From Thermodesulfovibrio sp. (GTDB taxonomy: Bacteria > Nitrospirota > Thermodesulfovibrionia > Thermodesulfovibrionales > UBA6898): a stretch of 64,000 bases of DNA. Positions 25,479 through 35,300 of the stretch are shown piece after piece. The stretch is from positions 31,580-95,579 of the forward strand of contig PNOC01000005.1 in the NCBI GenBank assembly GCA_013824615.1. Reading direction: 5' to 3'. The notes under the pieces are model-generated. The model was not told the DNA's origin. It saw only the letters and a program-made list of their open reading frames with translations, and did no database searches. The position numbers and the translations under genes were made by a program. Each line of letters begins with the position of its first letter. Position 1 is the stretch's first letter.

Positions 25479-26579
25479 TTAATCCTGATTTGTGCTGAAA
25501 ATCTCGTCAAACTGCGGGGAAATCGCCACAAAAACAGCCAGGACCTCAGGATCAAAATGCTCAGGGGACGTCCTGCCATCTCCTTCGGTAATTATGCGGT
25601 AGGTCTCCTGATGGCCGAGCGACGTTTTATAGGACCGGACACTCCGCAGTGCGTCATATTCATCAGCCAGCTTCACAATACGGGCCTCAATCGGTATGTC
25701 TCTGCCCTTCAATGCCCGGGGATAGCCCTCCCCGTTCCACTTCTCATGGTGATGCAGCGCAATGGAGCTGGCCATATGGAGTGTGGGATGGGAGGACCCG
25801 GAGAGAATTTTATGGCCCATAATCGTATGCTCCTTCATTACTTCACGTTCAGCCTCTGTAAGATCAGCCTTCTTCAGAAGAACATTATCAGGAATCCCGA
25901 TTTTACCGATATCGTGCAGGGAACTGGCAATGGCGACCTCCTCAATAAAATCTTTGTACATATTCATCGCCTCGGCAATGCACCTCGAATAAAATCCGAT
26001 TCTTGAAATATGGGCAGCGGTATAGCTGTCCCGGAACTCTGCCACGGCAGAGAGCCGCTGGACAATCTCGACGCTCAGTCTGTTTGCCATCACGGCAGCG
26101 TCCTCCAGCTCGCGCGTCTTGCGCATCACCGTGTTTTCGAGCGTGAGCATGTAATTTTTTTCAGACTGGACCATACTGTAGCGCTCCAGACCTCTGCTGA
26201 CCAGGGTCATGAGATACTCCTGGTTAAAGGGTTTGGTGAGAAAACTGAAAGCGCCCTTATTGACCGCCTCAATCGCGATCTCGAGATCCCCGTAGCCGGT
26301 CATGAGGATAACCGGGATTTCAGAGTTGAACTGCTGAATTTGATCGAGAAGTTCGATCCCTGAAACCTCCGGCATTTTTATATCCGATAATACCAGGGCG
26401 ACCGGATTTTCCGTCAGCTTTGCAATTGCCTCGACGGCTCCATCACAGGCAACGACCGGTAGTCCGCGCTTGCGGAACAACGACGAAAGGTAGCTACGAA
26501 TAGAAGCGTCATCATCAACAACAAGGATAAGCCCTTCAGACAGACTCATGGGAAAAGACCGTTCGACAGCTGCTTCCAT
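25479..26579 (-). CDS. Response regulator with HD-GYP output (c-di-GMP phosphodiesterase)
   Basis: 366 residues: a receiver domain (about 16-135; ILVVDDDASIR, ALVLSDIKMP, ILMTGYGD, FLTKPF), a helical linker (140-175) and an HD-GYP domain (about 170-350) with SLHDIGKIGIPD and HHHEKWNGEGYP. HD-GYP enzymes hydrolyse c-di-GMP to GMP or pGpG. All metal-binding motifs are intact, so activity is likely when phosphorylated. Alone on the strand; the kinase is unknown. The diguanylate cyclase at 43839-45236 is a possible opponent. Confidence 0.92.
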   Translation of the reverse strand: MEAAVERSFPMSLSEGLILVVDDDASIRSYLSSLFRKRGLPVVACDGAVEAIAKLTENPVALVLSDIKMPEVSGIELLDQIQQFNSEIPVILMTGYGDLEIAIEAVNKGAFSFLTKPFNQEYLMTLVSRGLERYSMVQSEKNYMLTLENTVMRKTRELEDAAVMANRLSVEIVQRLSAVAEFRDSYTAAHISRIGFYSRCIAEAMNMYKDFIEEVAIASSLHDIGKIGIPDNVLLKKADLTEAEREVMKEHTIMGHKILSGSSHPTLHMASSIALHHHEKWNGEGYPRALKGRDIPIEARIVKLADEYDALRSVRSYKTSLGHQETYRIITEGDGRTSPEHFDPEVLAVFVAISPQFDEIFSTNQD

Positions 26580-26711
26580 TCATATCCTATTATATCATCA
26601 CGCACCGTAACGGGGTAAAGTACATTTCGTATCGATTTCTATCTGAGGCAACGGGAAGCAGCAGAAGCCGATACGCAAGCTCCGCAGTGGTTCAGCAAGC
26701 CGGAAGCATTA

Positions 26712-29700
26712 TCATGGACACTTTCCGGTGGCCTGACAGCGGGCCAAGACTTCGGCATCGCTCAGGGCAGTACCGTAAATTCTGACCTCGTCCACTGATC
26801 CTGCAAATGCGCCGTAGGATGAGTCATCCAGGCACACGGAAGTTGATATGTATACATTTGGTCTCGCTGAAACAAGTCCGGTCCTTACCAGGTTGCCGTT
26901 GAGATATATACGCGGCTGTTTAGCGGTATACGTAACGACAATATGGTTCCAGCCGGACATCGGCGACAGGGTCGCATCGTATACCGCAAGTGCCGGCATA
27001 TAGCTGCCACTGTGTTCATAAACCGAAATGCCGTTCGTCCCGACAGAAACCCCCATGCCGGCATTGGGAGCGCCATAATAATTTGCTCCAAACAGATACC
27101 TTTGACCGGCAATCCCCAATGAGCCTGCCGTGCTTTCAGCTTCGATATCGTGGGCTGCAGTTGGCTGCACCATGGCCTCAAGGGTGAAGTTGTTTGCCGG
27201 TCTGCCCTCTGCATATGCCCATGAGAGTTTGTCGTCACCGCTGCAGAAAAGTCCGCTGCCGGAATATCCGGCCGACCAGTACCCGGTGCCGGTAAGCCCT
27301 GCAGTGTTGCTGCCGCTGGAATCAGCCGCAACCGTACCGGCCCCCTCGTCAAGATGCCATTGGCTGAGGAGTTTCATCGTCGCAAAAGAAGTTTCGTCCG
27401 AATATACAGACCAGACTCCCTTGCTATCCTGATATCTCACCTTCCAGTAGCAGAGCGTATTGACTGGCAGGTTTGAGCCTGTCACATGGTTTGCAGCCCC
27501 GGCAACCGCACCGCTGTCATACAGGACGTTGGCGTCAAAAGCAGCCCCCGTCCCCCTGCTTATGCGCCACTGGCTTGCAAGGTGGGTATCTCCCGCATCG
27601 CCGTCAGCAAAGGCCGTGGCCTCCAATGTTGGTTTCCGGACAATATCCACCGTACCGGAGACAGGACTGACATTCACCGGTTTCCCCGGGGTGGCGTTGC
27701 TAAGCGTTGTATAGACTGTTTCGCTCGAATAGGCAGACCAGTCGCCGTTGCTGTCCTGATAGCGGACCTTCCAATAGTAGGTGGTGCCAAATGCCGCGGT
27801 CGCTGTTACACCGTGAATGGTACTTCCCGCCGCAACGCCGCTGTCATACACAACAGCAGCATCAAAACCAGCGCCTGACGCCGTGCTTATCCTCCACTGG
27901 CTCGCAAGGTGCGTATCTCCGGCATCCGTATCAGCAAAAACAGAGGCGGTCAGGGTCGGACTGAGGGAAACCCCGGAGGCCCCGGACGCGGGAGAGGAAT
28001 TCACCGGCGTAGCCGGCAGGTGATTCCCGAAACCGCTGACCGACACGGTGACCGGGTTGGCCTCGGGATCGTTGTTCGGTATCGCAAAACTCTCGGCAAA
28101 GGCACCAGCTGCTGCCGGAGAAAAGCTGACGTCAAAGGTGCAGAAAGCGCCGGACGCTATGGTATTGGTCGAGCAGGTGTCGTTTGCCACGAAGAAGGGA
28201 TCTGCCAGGGGATTCATAGCCCCGATAGTTCCGATGACAAGATCTGCATTCACCGGACCGGTGTTCGTGACAGTTATCGTCTGCTGCGCACTGCTGCCGG
28301 GAACCACATGCCCGAAAGAAATACTCTGAGAACTTACCTGGATATTCGGGGTATGCATCGTGATAAGAAATTTACCGAAACCTCGTGCTCCCTTATCGGT
28401 ATTCACCGTTGCCACGACAGCATTGTCCGATGTCCGGATAGCAGTCACCCACCCCGGAAGAGAGAGTGAATCCGAGGTCCCTGCATTATTGACAACGTAG
28501 ATGTATCTGCCGTCAGAGGTTGCGGCAACACCAGTCGGGTATGATGCGATCGCCCCGGCTATGTCGATTGTCGCGGTGACCGTCCCTCCTGTTGTTTCGA
28601 TAACCGAAACCGTCGGTCCCAGGGTATTGGCCACATAGGCAAAACTGCCGTCAGGAGTGAAGGCAAGGCCGCTGGGACTCGGGCCCACCGGGATTGTCCT
28701 GCTCACAGTATTGGTATCAGTCCCGATGACGGAAACAGTGTTTGAGCTGTAATTGGTGACAAATACCTGCTGTCCGTCGGGAGAGACGGCAACTCCGTAC
28801 GGTGCGGACCCCACGGTCACCGGATCAAAAACCGTGTTGTCCGTGGTCCGGATTATGGTGACCGTATTACTGCTCGTGTTTGCCACGTAAACATAGAGAC
28901 TGTCGGGGGTCACATCAAGTCCGCGCGGATTGGATCCGACCCCGATCGTTGCCGTGACCGCATGGGTAGTCCGGTCAATGACGCTGACGGTATTGTCGAC
29001 CGCGTTTGCAACATAAAGCCGCTTGCCATCTGGCGACGCCGCAATCCCGGTCGGCGCCCTGCCGACGTTTATCTTGCCGGCTGCCGCAAACGTCCAGGTA
29101 TTTTTCGCCGGGATATGCCACACCTGGTTATATCCCGAGGCCGTGATATAGATCCGGGAATCCGTCGCCGCCACCCCGAAAGGCATGGAGTTGCTGTTGA
29201 GTACGCCATCCCAAACTGCTGCATTTCCAAAATTCGTGTTGGTCAGGCTGCCTGTCGTGGCATTGACGCCGATGTAAATTGGCGAAACAGTATTGCTGGA
29301 GGTACAGGTTGTAAAGCGACAGATCCCTGAGTGGGTGTAGCTGTTTGGTATATAGGCCAGGTACGTCTCAAATCCATGGCCTGTCAGGGTCAGCGTTGCG
29401 GGGTTTTCATCCGGGTCATTGCTGGCGATGCTGAGGGCTAGCTCATAGGCAATACCGGCAGCAGGGGCGAATTTGAGGGTTATAGAGCATATACCTGCCG
29501 GATTCAGAGTGCCACAGGTGTTGGCCTGAACCGTAAACGGTCCGGCAGGCAGGGAGAGAGCCCCGATATTCAGAATGGCAGAGCCGTCATTTCGGATATA
29601 CAGAATTTTCGTCAAAGAACCGGCGTGGTAGTCCAGGAAGCCAAAATCCATTGACATCACCGGCGGAGAACTCGCGGAATTCTGGTCGGTGAGTGTTATG

Positions 29701-32700
29701 TCCGGCGCAGGGGCCGTACCCGCACCGGTGACTGTTACGGCAAACGGACTCTTGTTCGGATCATTCGAGGAGATCGAGACCGTGCCTGTGTATCCGGTTT
29801 GAGCAGTCGGGGTGAATTGGACATATAGCGTACAGGTACTTGCGGTTGTCATGCCGGTTGCCCCGAAATTATCGCAGGTGCTTGAGGCAAGGTCGATCGA
29901 AAAAGGAGCAGCAACCGTAATACTGCCGAAGACCAGGTTCCCCACACCGTTATTCCTGACGGTGATGATCCTGCTTCCGGTGGTATTTATCACCTGGTTC
30001 CCGAACGGCAGCAGGCTGTCATCAGACGGAACAACCGGGTCCGTTACAACAATATCAGGATACGTGCCGCTGCCTTTCAGGGTTACCCTCACAACTTTTT
30101 CATTGGGGTCGTTGCTCGGGATGTCGAAGGTCTCATAAACGACACCTGCTGCTATCGGTGAAAATCTGACTCCTATCGTACAGGTAGCGGACGGTGCTAG
30201 GGTCTGCCCCGCGCAGGTATTGGACGTGATCGAAAAGGGTGCTGTTGCCGGGTCCTGAACAGCGATACTGCCGATGACCAGGTTGGCGGCACCGGCATTC
30301 CTGACGGTGATGGTCTGGATAGCGGAGAACTGATTGACCGTAACATTCCCGAAATTCACACCGTGATCCGCAGTGGGTGAAACCGTATCAGTCAGGACAA
30401 TATCCGGCTGGTCCAGGTTGGGATCGTCGGTCTGGATAAATTTACCATAATTGTACGGGGCGCTGGCAACGACTATCGAGCCGGCCTGGATATTAAAATC
30501 AGTACGGACAACCATGACCTGATCCGCCGCAGGGACCGTGATAAAGAGGAGCCTGCCGTCCGGCGTTATGGAAATGCCTCCGAGGGTCCCGCTTGAGGGC
30601 GCAACCCCAATAACGGTCGATACCGTCTCCGTAACCGTTTCAATCACACTGATCGAGTTGTCAGACTCATTGACCACGTACAGCTTCGCTCCATCAGGAG
30701 ATGCAACAATGTTTCTTGGTCCGGGGCCGACATCGATCGTGCCGGTCACCGTAAAATCAGAGGTCCGGACGACCGAGACCCTGTTCTCGGTGTTATTGAC
30801 AATATACGCCTTTGAACTGTCCGGGGAAAAGGCTATGCCATACGGCGATGCCATAGCCAGAGTCGCCGCTACGGACATATCCACGGTACGCAGTACCGAG
30901 ACGTAATGCGCTCCTCCCGATATGTTGACAGGGATATAGAGATATGCCCCGTCGGGAGACACGGCGAGACCGGACATATGCAGGTAATAAACAGTATCCA
31001 AGGGCGTCTGGGAAACCACGTTATTGCTTGCAGTATCGATGACAGAAAGGTAATTGGTATAGACGCTGGAATCCGCATTGACGAGAGCGTATACATACGC
31101 CCCGTTTTGCGAAGCAGCCTCATGCTGCGTGCTGGTTGCGGCGGTCATCGTGACATTCTGTGCGACCAGCCCCGGGTTATAGATGCGGAGGATATCGCTG
31201 CCTGAGTAGTTTGAGTATACTTTTGACCCGTCCGGCGTAACCGCAACATAGGTATGCCGGTAGCTGGTTGTGGTCGGCAGCGTCTGGACGATCTGCCTGT
31301 CAAAGGTGCGTATTTTTGTAACAGCGCCTGTATAGTTATTTGCCGAAGTGCCCTGGCTCATGATATAGGCATAGACAGGACTAATCCCGGTACCACTGAC
31401 CGTGATGATGGCCGGATTTTCATCCGGGTCATCGCTTGGAATATCGAATTGGTCGCTGAAGGTCCCTTTTGCTGTCGGAGCAAAGCGCACATTAAAGGTG
31501 CAGGATGCTCCCGGACTGAGTACCAGTCCGGTTGAACAGGTATTATTGATGATCGAAAACGGCGCTGCCAGAGGATCTGTTGAAGCGAGAGTGCCAAGGG
31601 TGAGATTGACCACGCCGTTATTGGTAACGGTAACCGTCTGATCTGCGGACAAGGAGATCAGCTGTTCCCCAAACGGTATCGACAGATCTTCAAGGGGAAC
31701 CGCTGAGTCTGCAATAAAAATATCAGGACCAATGGCCGTTGCAACGCCACTGAGACTAATGATCGCAGGGCTTGCAGGATCATTACTGGGGAGATCAAAA
31801 CTGTCAGAAAACGCACCGGGGCCTCCAGGGGCAAACCTCACCACAACAGCACAGGACGCAGCCGGAGTGAGCGCCTGCCCGGAACAGGTATCACTGATAA
31901 TCGAAAACGGTGCTGCCAAAGGGTTTCCGGAGGCCACAGCTCCCAGGACAAGATCAGCATGACCAGCGTTCTTCACCGTTATGGTCAAGTCTTTCTGTGC
32001 TGTTGCGACAAGGCTGCCGAAGTCCAGGCTCTTGTCCGTGGCACTGCCCACCGGATCGATGACCCTGGTCAGAGGGCCTGCTATGCCGAAACTGTACTTA
32101 TGGCTATGGCAGTTCATGCAGGATTTTCCTGTATCACCCTGGTGATGGTTGTTCGGCTGCGAGGTATCCGGATGAGAGCTTCCTGATGCAGTATGACAGG
32201 AACCGCATACGCCTGAGCCCGGAGTTGCATCCGGGGCAAGGTCCCTCAGATCCGAATCTGTCGACTCAAAACCTGAAACAGTCACGGAGTTACCGGCCCC
32301 TCCGACCCGGCCGTTGATAACCGGCCTGATCATCGCCAGTTTGTTGGTCCCATGGCTGTCGTGGCAATCCTTGCATTGGTACCCGGGGCTCACCCCGTAA
32401 TTTCCCTTATCGCCATAGGCAGGAAAGGCTGAGGCCGATGTTGTGTTGTAGGCATCAGCTATCGCACCGGAATGGACAGAGGCCTCGCTGAGGGCATCCT
32501 TGCCAAGGGCGCCGTTGAGCGTCTGCCCTGGCCTGTGACAGTCAAGACACACCTCGGTTGCGGGCAATGTATAATCAAGCCCGTCGCTCGGGACAGACTT
32601 ATATCGCAACCCTGCAGCAGGGACATGATCGATATGCCTGCTGTCCTGATCATGACAGATGGTGCAGGCATAGGCAGGCCCGTTATTATTGGTAGCATTG

Positions 32701-34748
32701 AAAATGCCTGACTTTCCGTGACCGGTACTGTAATAGGCGTCCTTGGCCGGCGCAATAATGCCGGTTCCATCCACCTTGCTGTTGCCGGGAGCAGCACTGT
32801 TGTGGCAGTACTGACAGTCGGTGATGCGATGCCGGTCTGCTGTGACATTAAGAGGCCAATTGGCCTTGGCTTCGGCAATGCCTGCTGCAGTGCCATGGCA
32901 CGTGTTACAGACCGTGGTATTTGTCAGAGTGCCGTCTGCAGCGCCTTTGAGGTCCACCCGTCCATCGGCATGCAGGGGCCCGCTGCCCGATGTAGCATGG
33001 CAGGTATCGCAACTGTATTCATTTAATTGGGGACCGTTCTTGTATGTAGTCCCCGCGCGATCCAGATGGGCAAAATGGGATTTATTGGAGGCGTATTGCA
33101 CGTCCGTCCCATACTTGTGACAATAGAAGCAATTGCCGCTTCCATCGACATTGGTGACGCCCCAGGTGAGCGTGTGATTCCACCCGATACTGGTCCCCGC
33201 CCCAAGTCCGCCGTGGCAGTATACATTGGCGCAGGTACTGCCGGTGGTGGTCCCGGCAGCGCCGTCAGTATAGGTCGCTGTTATTCCTGTCCGGCGGGGA
33301 AGGCTCGCATTGACCTGTACAGGATAATTGCCGCTCTGATCAATATTGAGCTGTTTGTTTGCATGCCGTGGATCCGTCCCACTTATTTCAGGGTCGAACA
33401 CATTGACTGCAGCATGGCATCCGGTGCAATCAACCCTCGAGCTGTAACTCGAATTCTCATGTCGTCCATGACTGTTGCGTGCCCCGTCAGCCGCCCCGGT
33501 AGTGGTATGACAGTCCGTGCAGGCAGAGATGGTACTGCCCCAGGAAGGGATATTGTTCGTACTGGAAGCTACTCCCTTGCCGGTGAATTTATTGTCCGGG
33601 TTGTGGCAGGTCAGGTTGGCACAGGTGGCAAGCCCGGAAGACCCATTGTTTGTGTATGCAGGCAGCCCCAGGACAGTTCCGTTGTTGACGTCGGAATTGA
33701 ATCCGTTAGAATCAAATCCTATATCAACCTTTGAGCGATCATAGACACTCAGAAACTGGGCCGGGGTTGTCGAGATATTGGACGGATTATGAGTATTTCC
33801 AAAATGACATTCGTCACAGGAGTAGTTCATCGTTACAACGTGAAGCCGGTGGGCATTGGTAGCCGGAGGATATTGATGACAACTGTCGCAGGCTGCTTTA
33901 AAACCTTCGTCATGAGCATGACAGGTTCCACAGAGGCCCGACGTCTGATGGTCTGCCACTGAAGACGGAGGGCTGGCCAGTGTATGACATACGAAACAGA
34001 CGCTTTCTGCGGTATGGGCTGAATCTCCCGGCCCCCTGGAGCCCCCTGGCCTGAACATTCTGACACTTGCCGAACCTACTATTGCAGACCCGGGATTTAC
34101 ATATTTGATTGCGTCCTTGATGTTCCGCGCATAGACAAGTGCATACGGGGTCCCTGGTCCTGCCTTCGGAAAAACAGTGCCCGTGCCCACATTCCCCTTT
34201 ACCGTGACCTGCGTCTGGCCATCTGTCGGCGTCTTAATCTTATAGAGAAAATTCCGGTATGCCGTATTCGGGATCAGGTAATACCCCTGATATTCAGCCA
34301 CAAGCGGCATTGACAGCGAGACCGTGGTCTGATTGGCCGACGTCTGCCATGCGCCCACGGCCGACACCGTTCCGGTAGCAACATAACTGGGAGTTCCCCA
34401 GCGCTTGCTCTGCATCTGGTAGTGAGGATTGTGACAGTTGACACACTCAACCATCCACCCGCCCATGGTCTGCCAGAGACTGCTGGCGGTCGTCGTTGCA
34501 GAGTGCGTCTTATGCAGGGTATGACACTGTGTGCAGCGGAGGTTGTTAACCGTGTTGTCGTCACTGCCGGGGAACATCCACGCGGGCGGCGCTCCTGCAC
34601 CGCTTGTGTAATGGCAATTGCCGCATTCCACCGCATTCCCGCTGGTATGAGGCGGATCATACGCCCCCCAGGTCAAGATATAGCTGAAGAGCATCACGAT
34701 GCATGCAACCAATACTACTCTTATGGTTCTGGCTATGGGATGAGGCAC
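26712..34748 (-). CDS. Giant multiheme cytochrome c / ASH / beta-propeller / LamG protein
   Basis: 2678 residues from GTG 34748 (AGGGGGT upstream) with a signal-like helix (VVLVACIVMLFSYILTW). Residues about 42-880 hold 18 CXXCH haem motifs (first CGNCH, last CMNCH) plus two CX4CH motifs (CANLTCH, CANVYCH), each followed by a CXXCH, as in the Geobacter CxxxxCH...CXXCH domain. Then come six ASH/choice-of-anchor-D-like modules (about 890-1110, 1450-1790, 2140-2240; e.g. SLDFGSL, VNFGNV, PFSI, CTF.VRF.P, NDP), two YVTN-type beta-propellers (about 1120-1440 and 1800-2130; AVSPDGAYLYIP, VTPDSLYVYVANT), two Fn3-like units (about 2245-2455; YYWKVRYQD) and a C-terminal LamG-like domain (from about 2460; HLDEGAGTV, DEVRIYG). 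No C-terminal anchor. Probably an exported or surface electron-transfer and binding protein. No recognised partner adjoins it. Confidence 0.88.
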   Translation of the reverse strand: MPHPIARTIRVVLVACIVMLFSYILTWGAYDPPHTSGNAVECGNCHYTSGAGAPPAWMFPGSDDNTVNNLRCTQCHTLHKTHSATTTASSLWQTMGGWMVECVNCHNPHYQMQSKRWGTPSYVATGTVSAVGAWQTSANQTTVSLSMPLVAEYQGYYLIPNTAYRNFLYKIKTPTDGQTQVTVKGNVGTGTVFPKAGPGTPYALVYARNIKDAIKYVNPGSAIVGSASVRMFRPGGSRGPGDSAHTAESVCFVCHTLASPPSSVADHQTSGLCGTCHAHDEGFKAACDSCHQYPPATNAHRLHVVTMNYSCDECHFGNTHNPSNISTTPAQFLSVYDRSKVDIGFDSNGFNSDVNNGTVLGLPAYTNNGSSGLATCANLTCHNPDNKFTGKGVASSTNNIPSWGSTISACTDCHTTTGAADGARNSHGRHENSSYSSRVDCTGCHAAVNVFDPEISGTDPRHANKQLNIDQSGNYPVQVNASLPRRTGITATYTDGAAGTTTGSTCANVYCHGGLGAGTSIGWNHTLTWGVTNVDGSGNCFYCHKYGTDVQYASNKSHFAHLDRAGTTYKNGPQLNEYSCDTCHATSGSGPLHADGRVDLKGAADGTLTNTTVCNTCHGTAAGIAEAKANWPLNVTADRHRITDCQYCHNSAAPGNSKVDGTGIIAPAKDAYYSTGHGKSGIFNATNNNGPAYACTICHDQDSRHIDHVPAAGLRYKSVPSDGLDYTLPATEVCLDCHRPGQTLNGALGKDALSEASVHSGAIADAYNTTSASAFPAYGDKGNYGVSPGYQCKDCHDSHGTNKLAMIRPVINGRVGGAGNSVTVSGFESTDSDLRDLAPDATPGSGVCGSCHTASGSSHPDTSQPNNHHQGDTGKSCMNCHSHKYSFGIAGPLTRVIDPVGSATDKSLDFGSLVATAQKDLTITVKNAGHADLVLGAVASGNPLAAPFSIISDTCSGQALTPAASCAVVVRFAPGGPGAFSDSFDLPSNDPASPAIISLSGVATAIGPDIFIADSAVPLEDLSIPFGEQLISLSADQTVTVTNNGVVNLTLGTLASTDPLAAPFSIINNTCSTGLVLSPGASCTFNVRFAPTAKGTFSDQFDIPSDDPDENPAIITVSGTGISPVYAYIMSQGTSANNYTGAVTKIRTFDRQIVQTLPTTTSYRHTYVAVTPDGSKVYSNYSGSDILRIYNPGLVAQNVTMTAATSTQHEAASQNGAYVYALVNADSSVYTNYLSVIDTASNNVVSQTPLDTVYYLHMSGLAVSPDGAYLYIPVNISGGAHYVSVLRTVDMSVAATLAMASPYGIAFSPDSSKAYIVNNTENRVSVVRTSDFTVTGTIDVGPGPRNIVASPDGAKLYVVNESDNSISVIETVTETVSTVIGVAPSSGTLGGISITPDGRLLFITVPAADQVMVVRTDFNIQAGSIVVASAPYNYGKFIQTDDPNLDQPDIVLTDTVSPTADHGVNFGNVTVNQFSAIQTITVRNAGAANLVIGSIAVQDPATAPFSITSNTCAGQTLAPSATCTIGVRFSPIAAGVVYETFDIPSNDPNEKVVRVTLKGSGTYPDIVVTDPVVPSDDSLLPFGNQVINTTGSRIITVRNNGVGNLVFGSITVAAPFSIDLASSTCDNFGATGMTTASTCTLYVQFTPTAQTGYTGTVSISSNDPNKSPFAVTVTGAGTAPAPDITLTDQNSASSPPVMSMDFGFLDYHAGSLTKILYIRNDGSAILNIGALSLPAGPFTVQANTCGTLNPAGICSITLKFAPAAGIAYELALSIASNDPDENPATLTLTGHGFETYLAYIPNSYTHSGICRFTTCTSSNTVSPIYIGVNATTGSLTNTNFGNAAVWDGVLNSNSMPFGVAATDSRIYITASGYNQVWHIPAKNTWTFAAAGKINVGRAPTGIAASPDGKRLYVANAVDNTVSVIDRTTHAVTATIGVGSNPRGLDVTPDSLYVYVANTSSNTVTIIRTTDNTVFDPVTVGSAPYGVAVSPDGQQVFVTNYSSNTVSVIGTDTNTVSRTIPVGPSPSGLAFTPDGSFAYVANTLGPTVSVIETTGGTVTATIDIAGAIASYPTGVAATSDGRYIYVVNNAGTSDSLSLPGWVTAIRTSDNAVVATVNTDKGARGFGKFLITMHTPNIQVSSQSISFGHVVPGSSAQQTITVTNTGPVNADLVIGTIGAMNPLADPFFVANDTCSTNTIASGAFCTFDVSFSPAAAGAFAESFAIPNNDPEANPVTVSVSGFGNHLPATPVNSSPASGASGVSLSPTLTASVFADTDAGDTHLASQWRISTASGAGFDAAVVYDSGVAAGSTIHGVTATAAFGTTYYWKVRYQDSNGDWSAYSSETVYTTLSNATPGKPVNVSPVSGTVDIVRKPTLEATAFADGDAGDTHLASQWRISRGTGAAFDANVLYDSGAVAGAANHVTGSNLPVNTLCYWKVRYQDSKGVWSVYSDETSFATMKLLSQWHLDEGAGTVAADSSGSNTAGLTGTGYWSAGYSGSGLFCSGDDKLSWAYAEGRPANNFTLEAMVQPTAAHDIEAESTAGSLGIAGQRYLFGANYYGAPNAGMGVSVGTNGISVYEHSGSYMPALAVYDATLSPMSGWNHIVVTYTAKQPRIYLNGNLVRTGLVSARPNVYISTSVCLDDSSYGAFAGSVDEVRIYGTALSDAEVLARCQATGKCP

Positions 34749-34915
34749 TTTACCCCCTGAGGTCCTGCGGTGTCAACAGCAGCCGCAATTCCTGAAAATC
34801 ACTGAAGATATCAGCATCGTGTTATGCAATGGCCGTCACAGCCGAAAGCTGAACCGGGATCTTCCAAACACGAACTCAGCCTGCTTATTATTAACTAACA
34901 GGGAAAGTATACCAG

Positions 34916-34924
34916 ACAAAAAGG
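34916..34924 (-). promoter_or_regulatory. Extended -10 upstream of the giant cytochrome gene
   Basis: On the minus strand TGGTATACT (TGn plus TATACT), leaving a leader of about 165 bases before the GTG start. No good -35. The 256 bases between the gene and the tRNA hold nothing else clear, apart from a short AGCCC/GGGCT hairpin near 34970 downstream of the tRNA. Confidence 0.4.
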
Positions 34925-35004
34925 TGTTATTTTCAGAGGTAATACCTTGATAAGAGAATATAATGAGCCCCGACGGGCTGACAGAAGTAAAATATTGAAA
35001 GCAA

Positions 35005-35091
35005 TGGTGCCGATGGAGAGAATCGAACTCTCACGGGGTTGCCCCCACCGGATTTTGAGTCCGGCGCGTCTGCCAGTTCCACCACATCGGC
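35005..35091 (-). tRNA. tRNA-Leu (anticodon CAA)
   Basis: On the minus strand the gene starts GCCGATGTGG and ends ATCGGCACCA with CCA encoded. D-arm region GGAACTGGCAGACG, anticodon stem CCGGA/TCCGG with loop CTCAAAA (anticodon CAA), a long class II variable arm (TGGGGGCAACCCCGT) and T-loop GTTCGATTC. The 87-base length fits leucine tRNA; it decodes UUG. Confidence 0.96.
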
Positions 35092-35300
35092 ATTGTGTTG
35101 TTAGACGTTAATTCTAAGGTATTTTTTGACTTTTCCGCAACACTGCCTTCTTCAAAACAAGGGAGGGCCGGCAGTTCTTAGTCAGAGTGGGGAGTCCTCC
35201 CCAATAGCCTCCTGCACATCACGGAGTTCTTCGGCAGGAAAAATGGCCACTCTGCCATATTTGACGTGAGAATCAGCATATGATAAGACTATAGATAATT

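Noticed and set aside
28962..34066. Many plus-strand frames of 70-235 codons opposite the giant cytochrome
   Set aside because: All are antisense to a continuous gene with clear domains; GC-rich repeats keep these frames open.
34749..35004. Mobile-element attachment site at the tRNA-Leu 3' end
   Set aside because: No integrase gene and no repeated tRNA end were found in the window.
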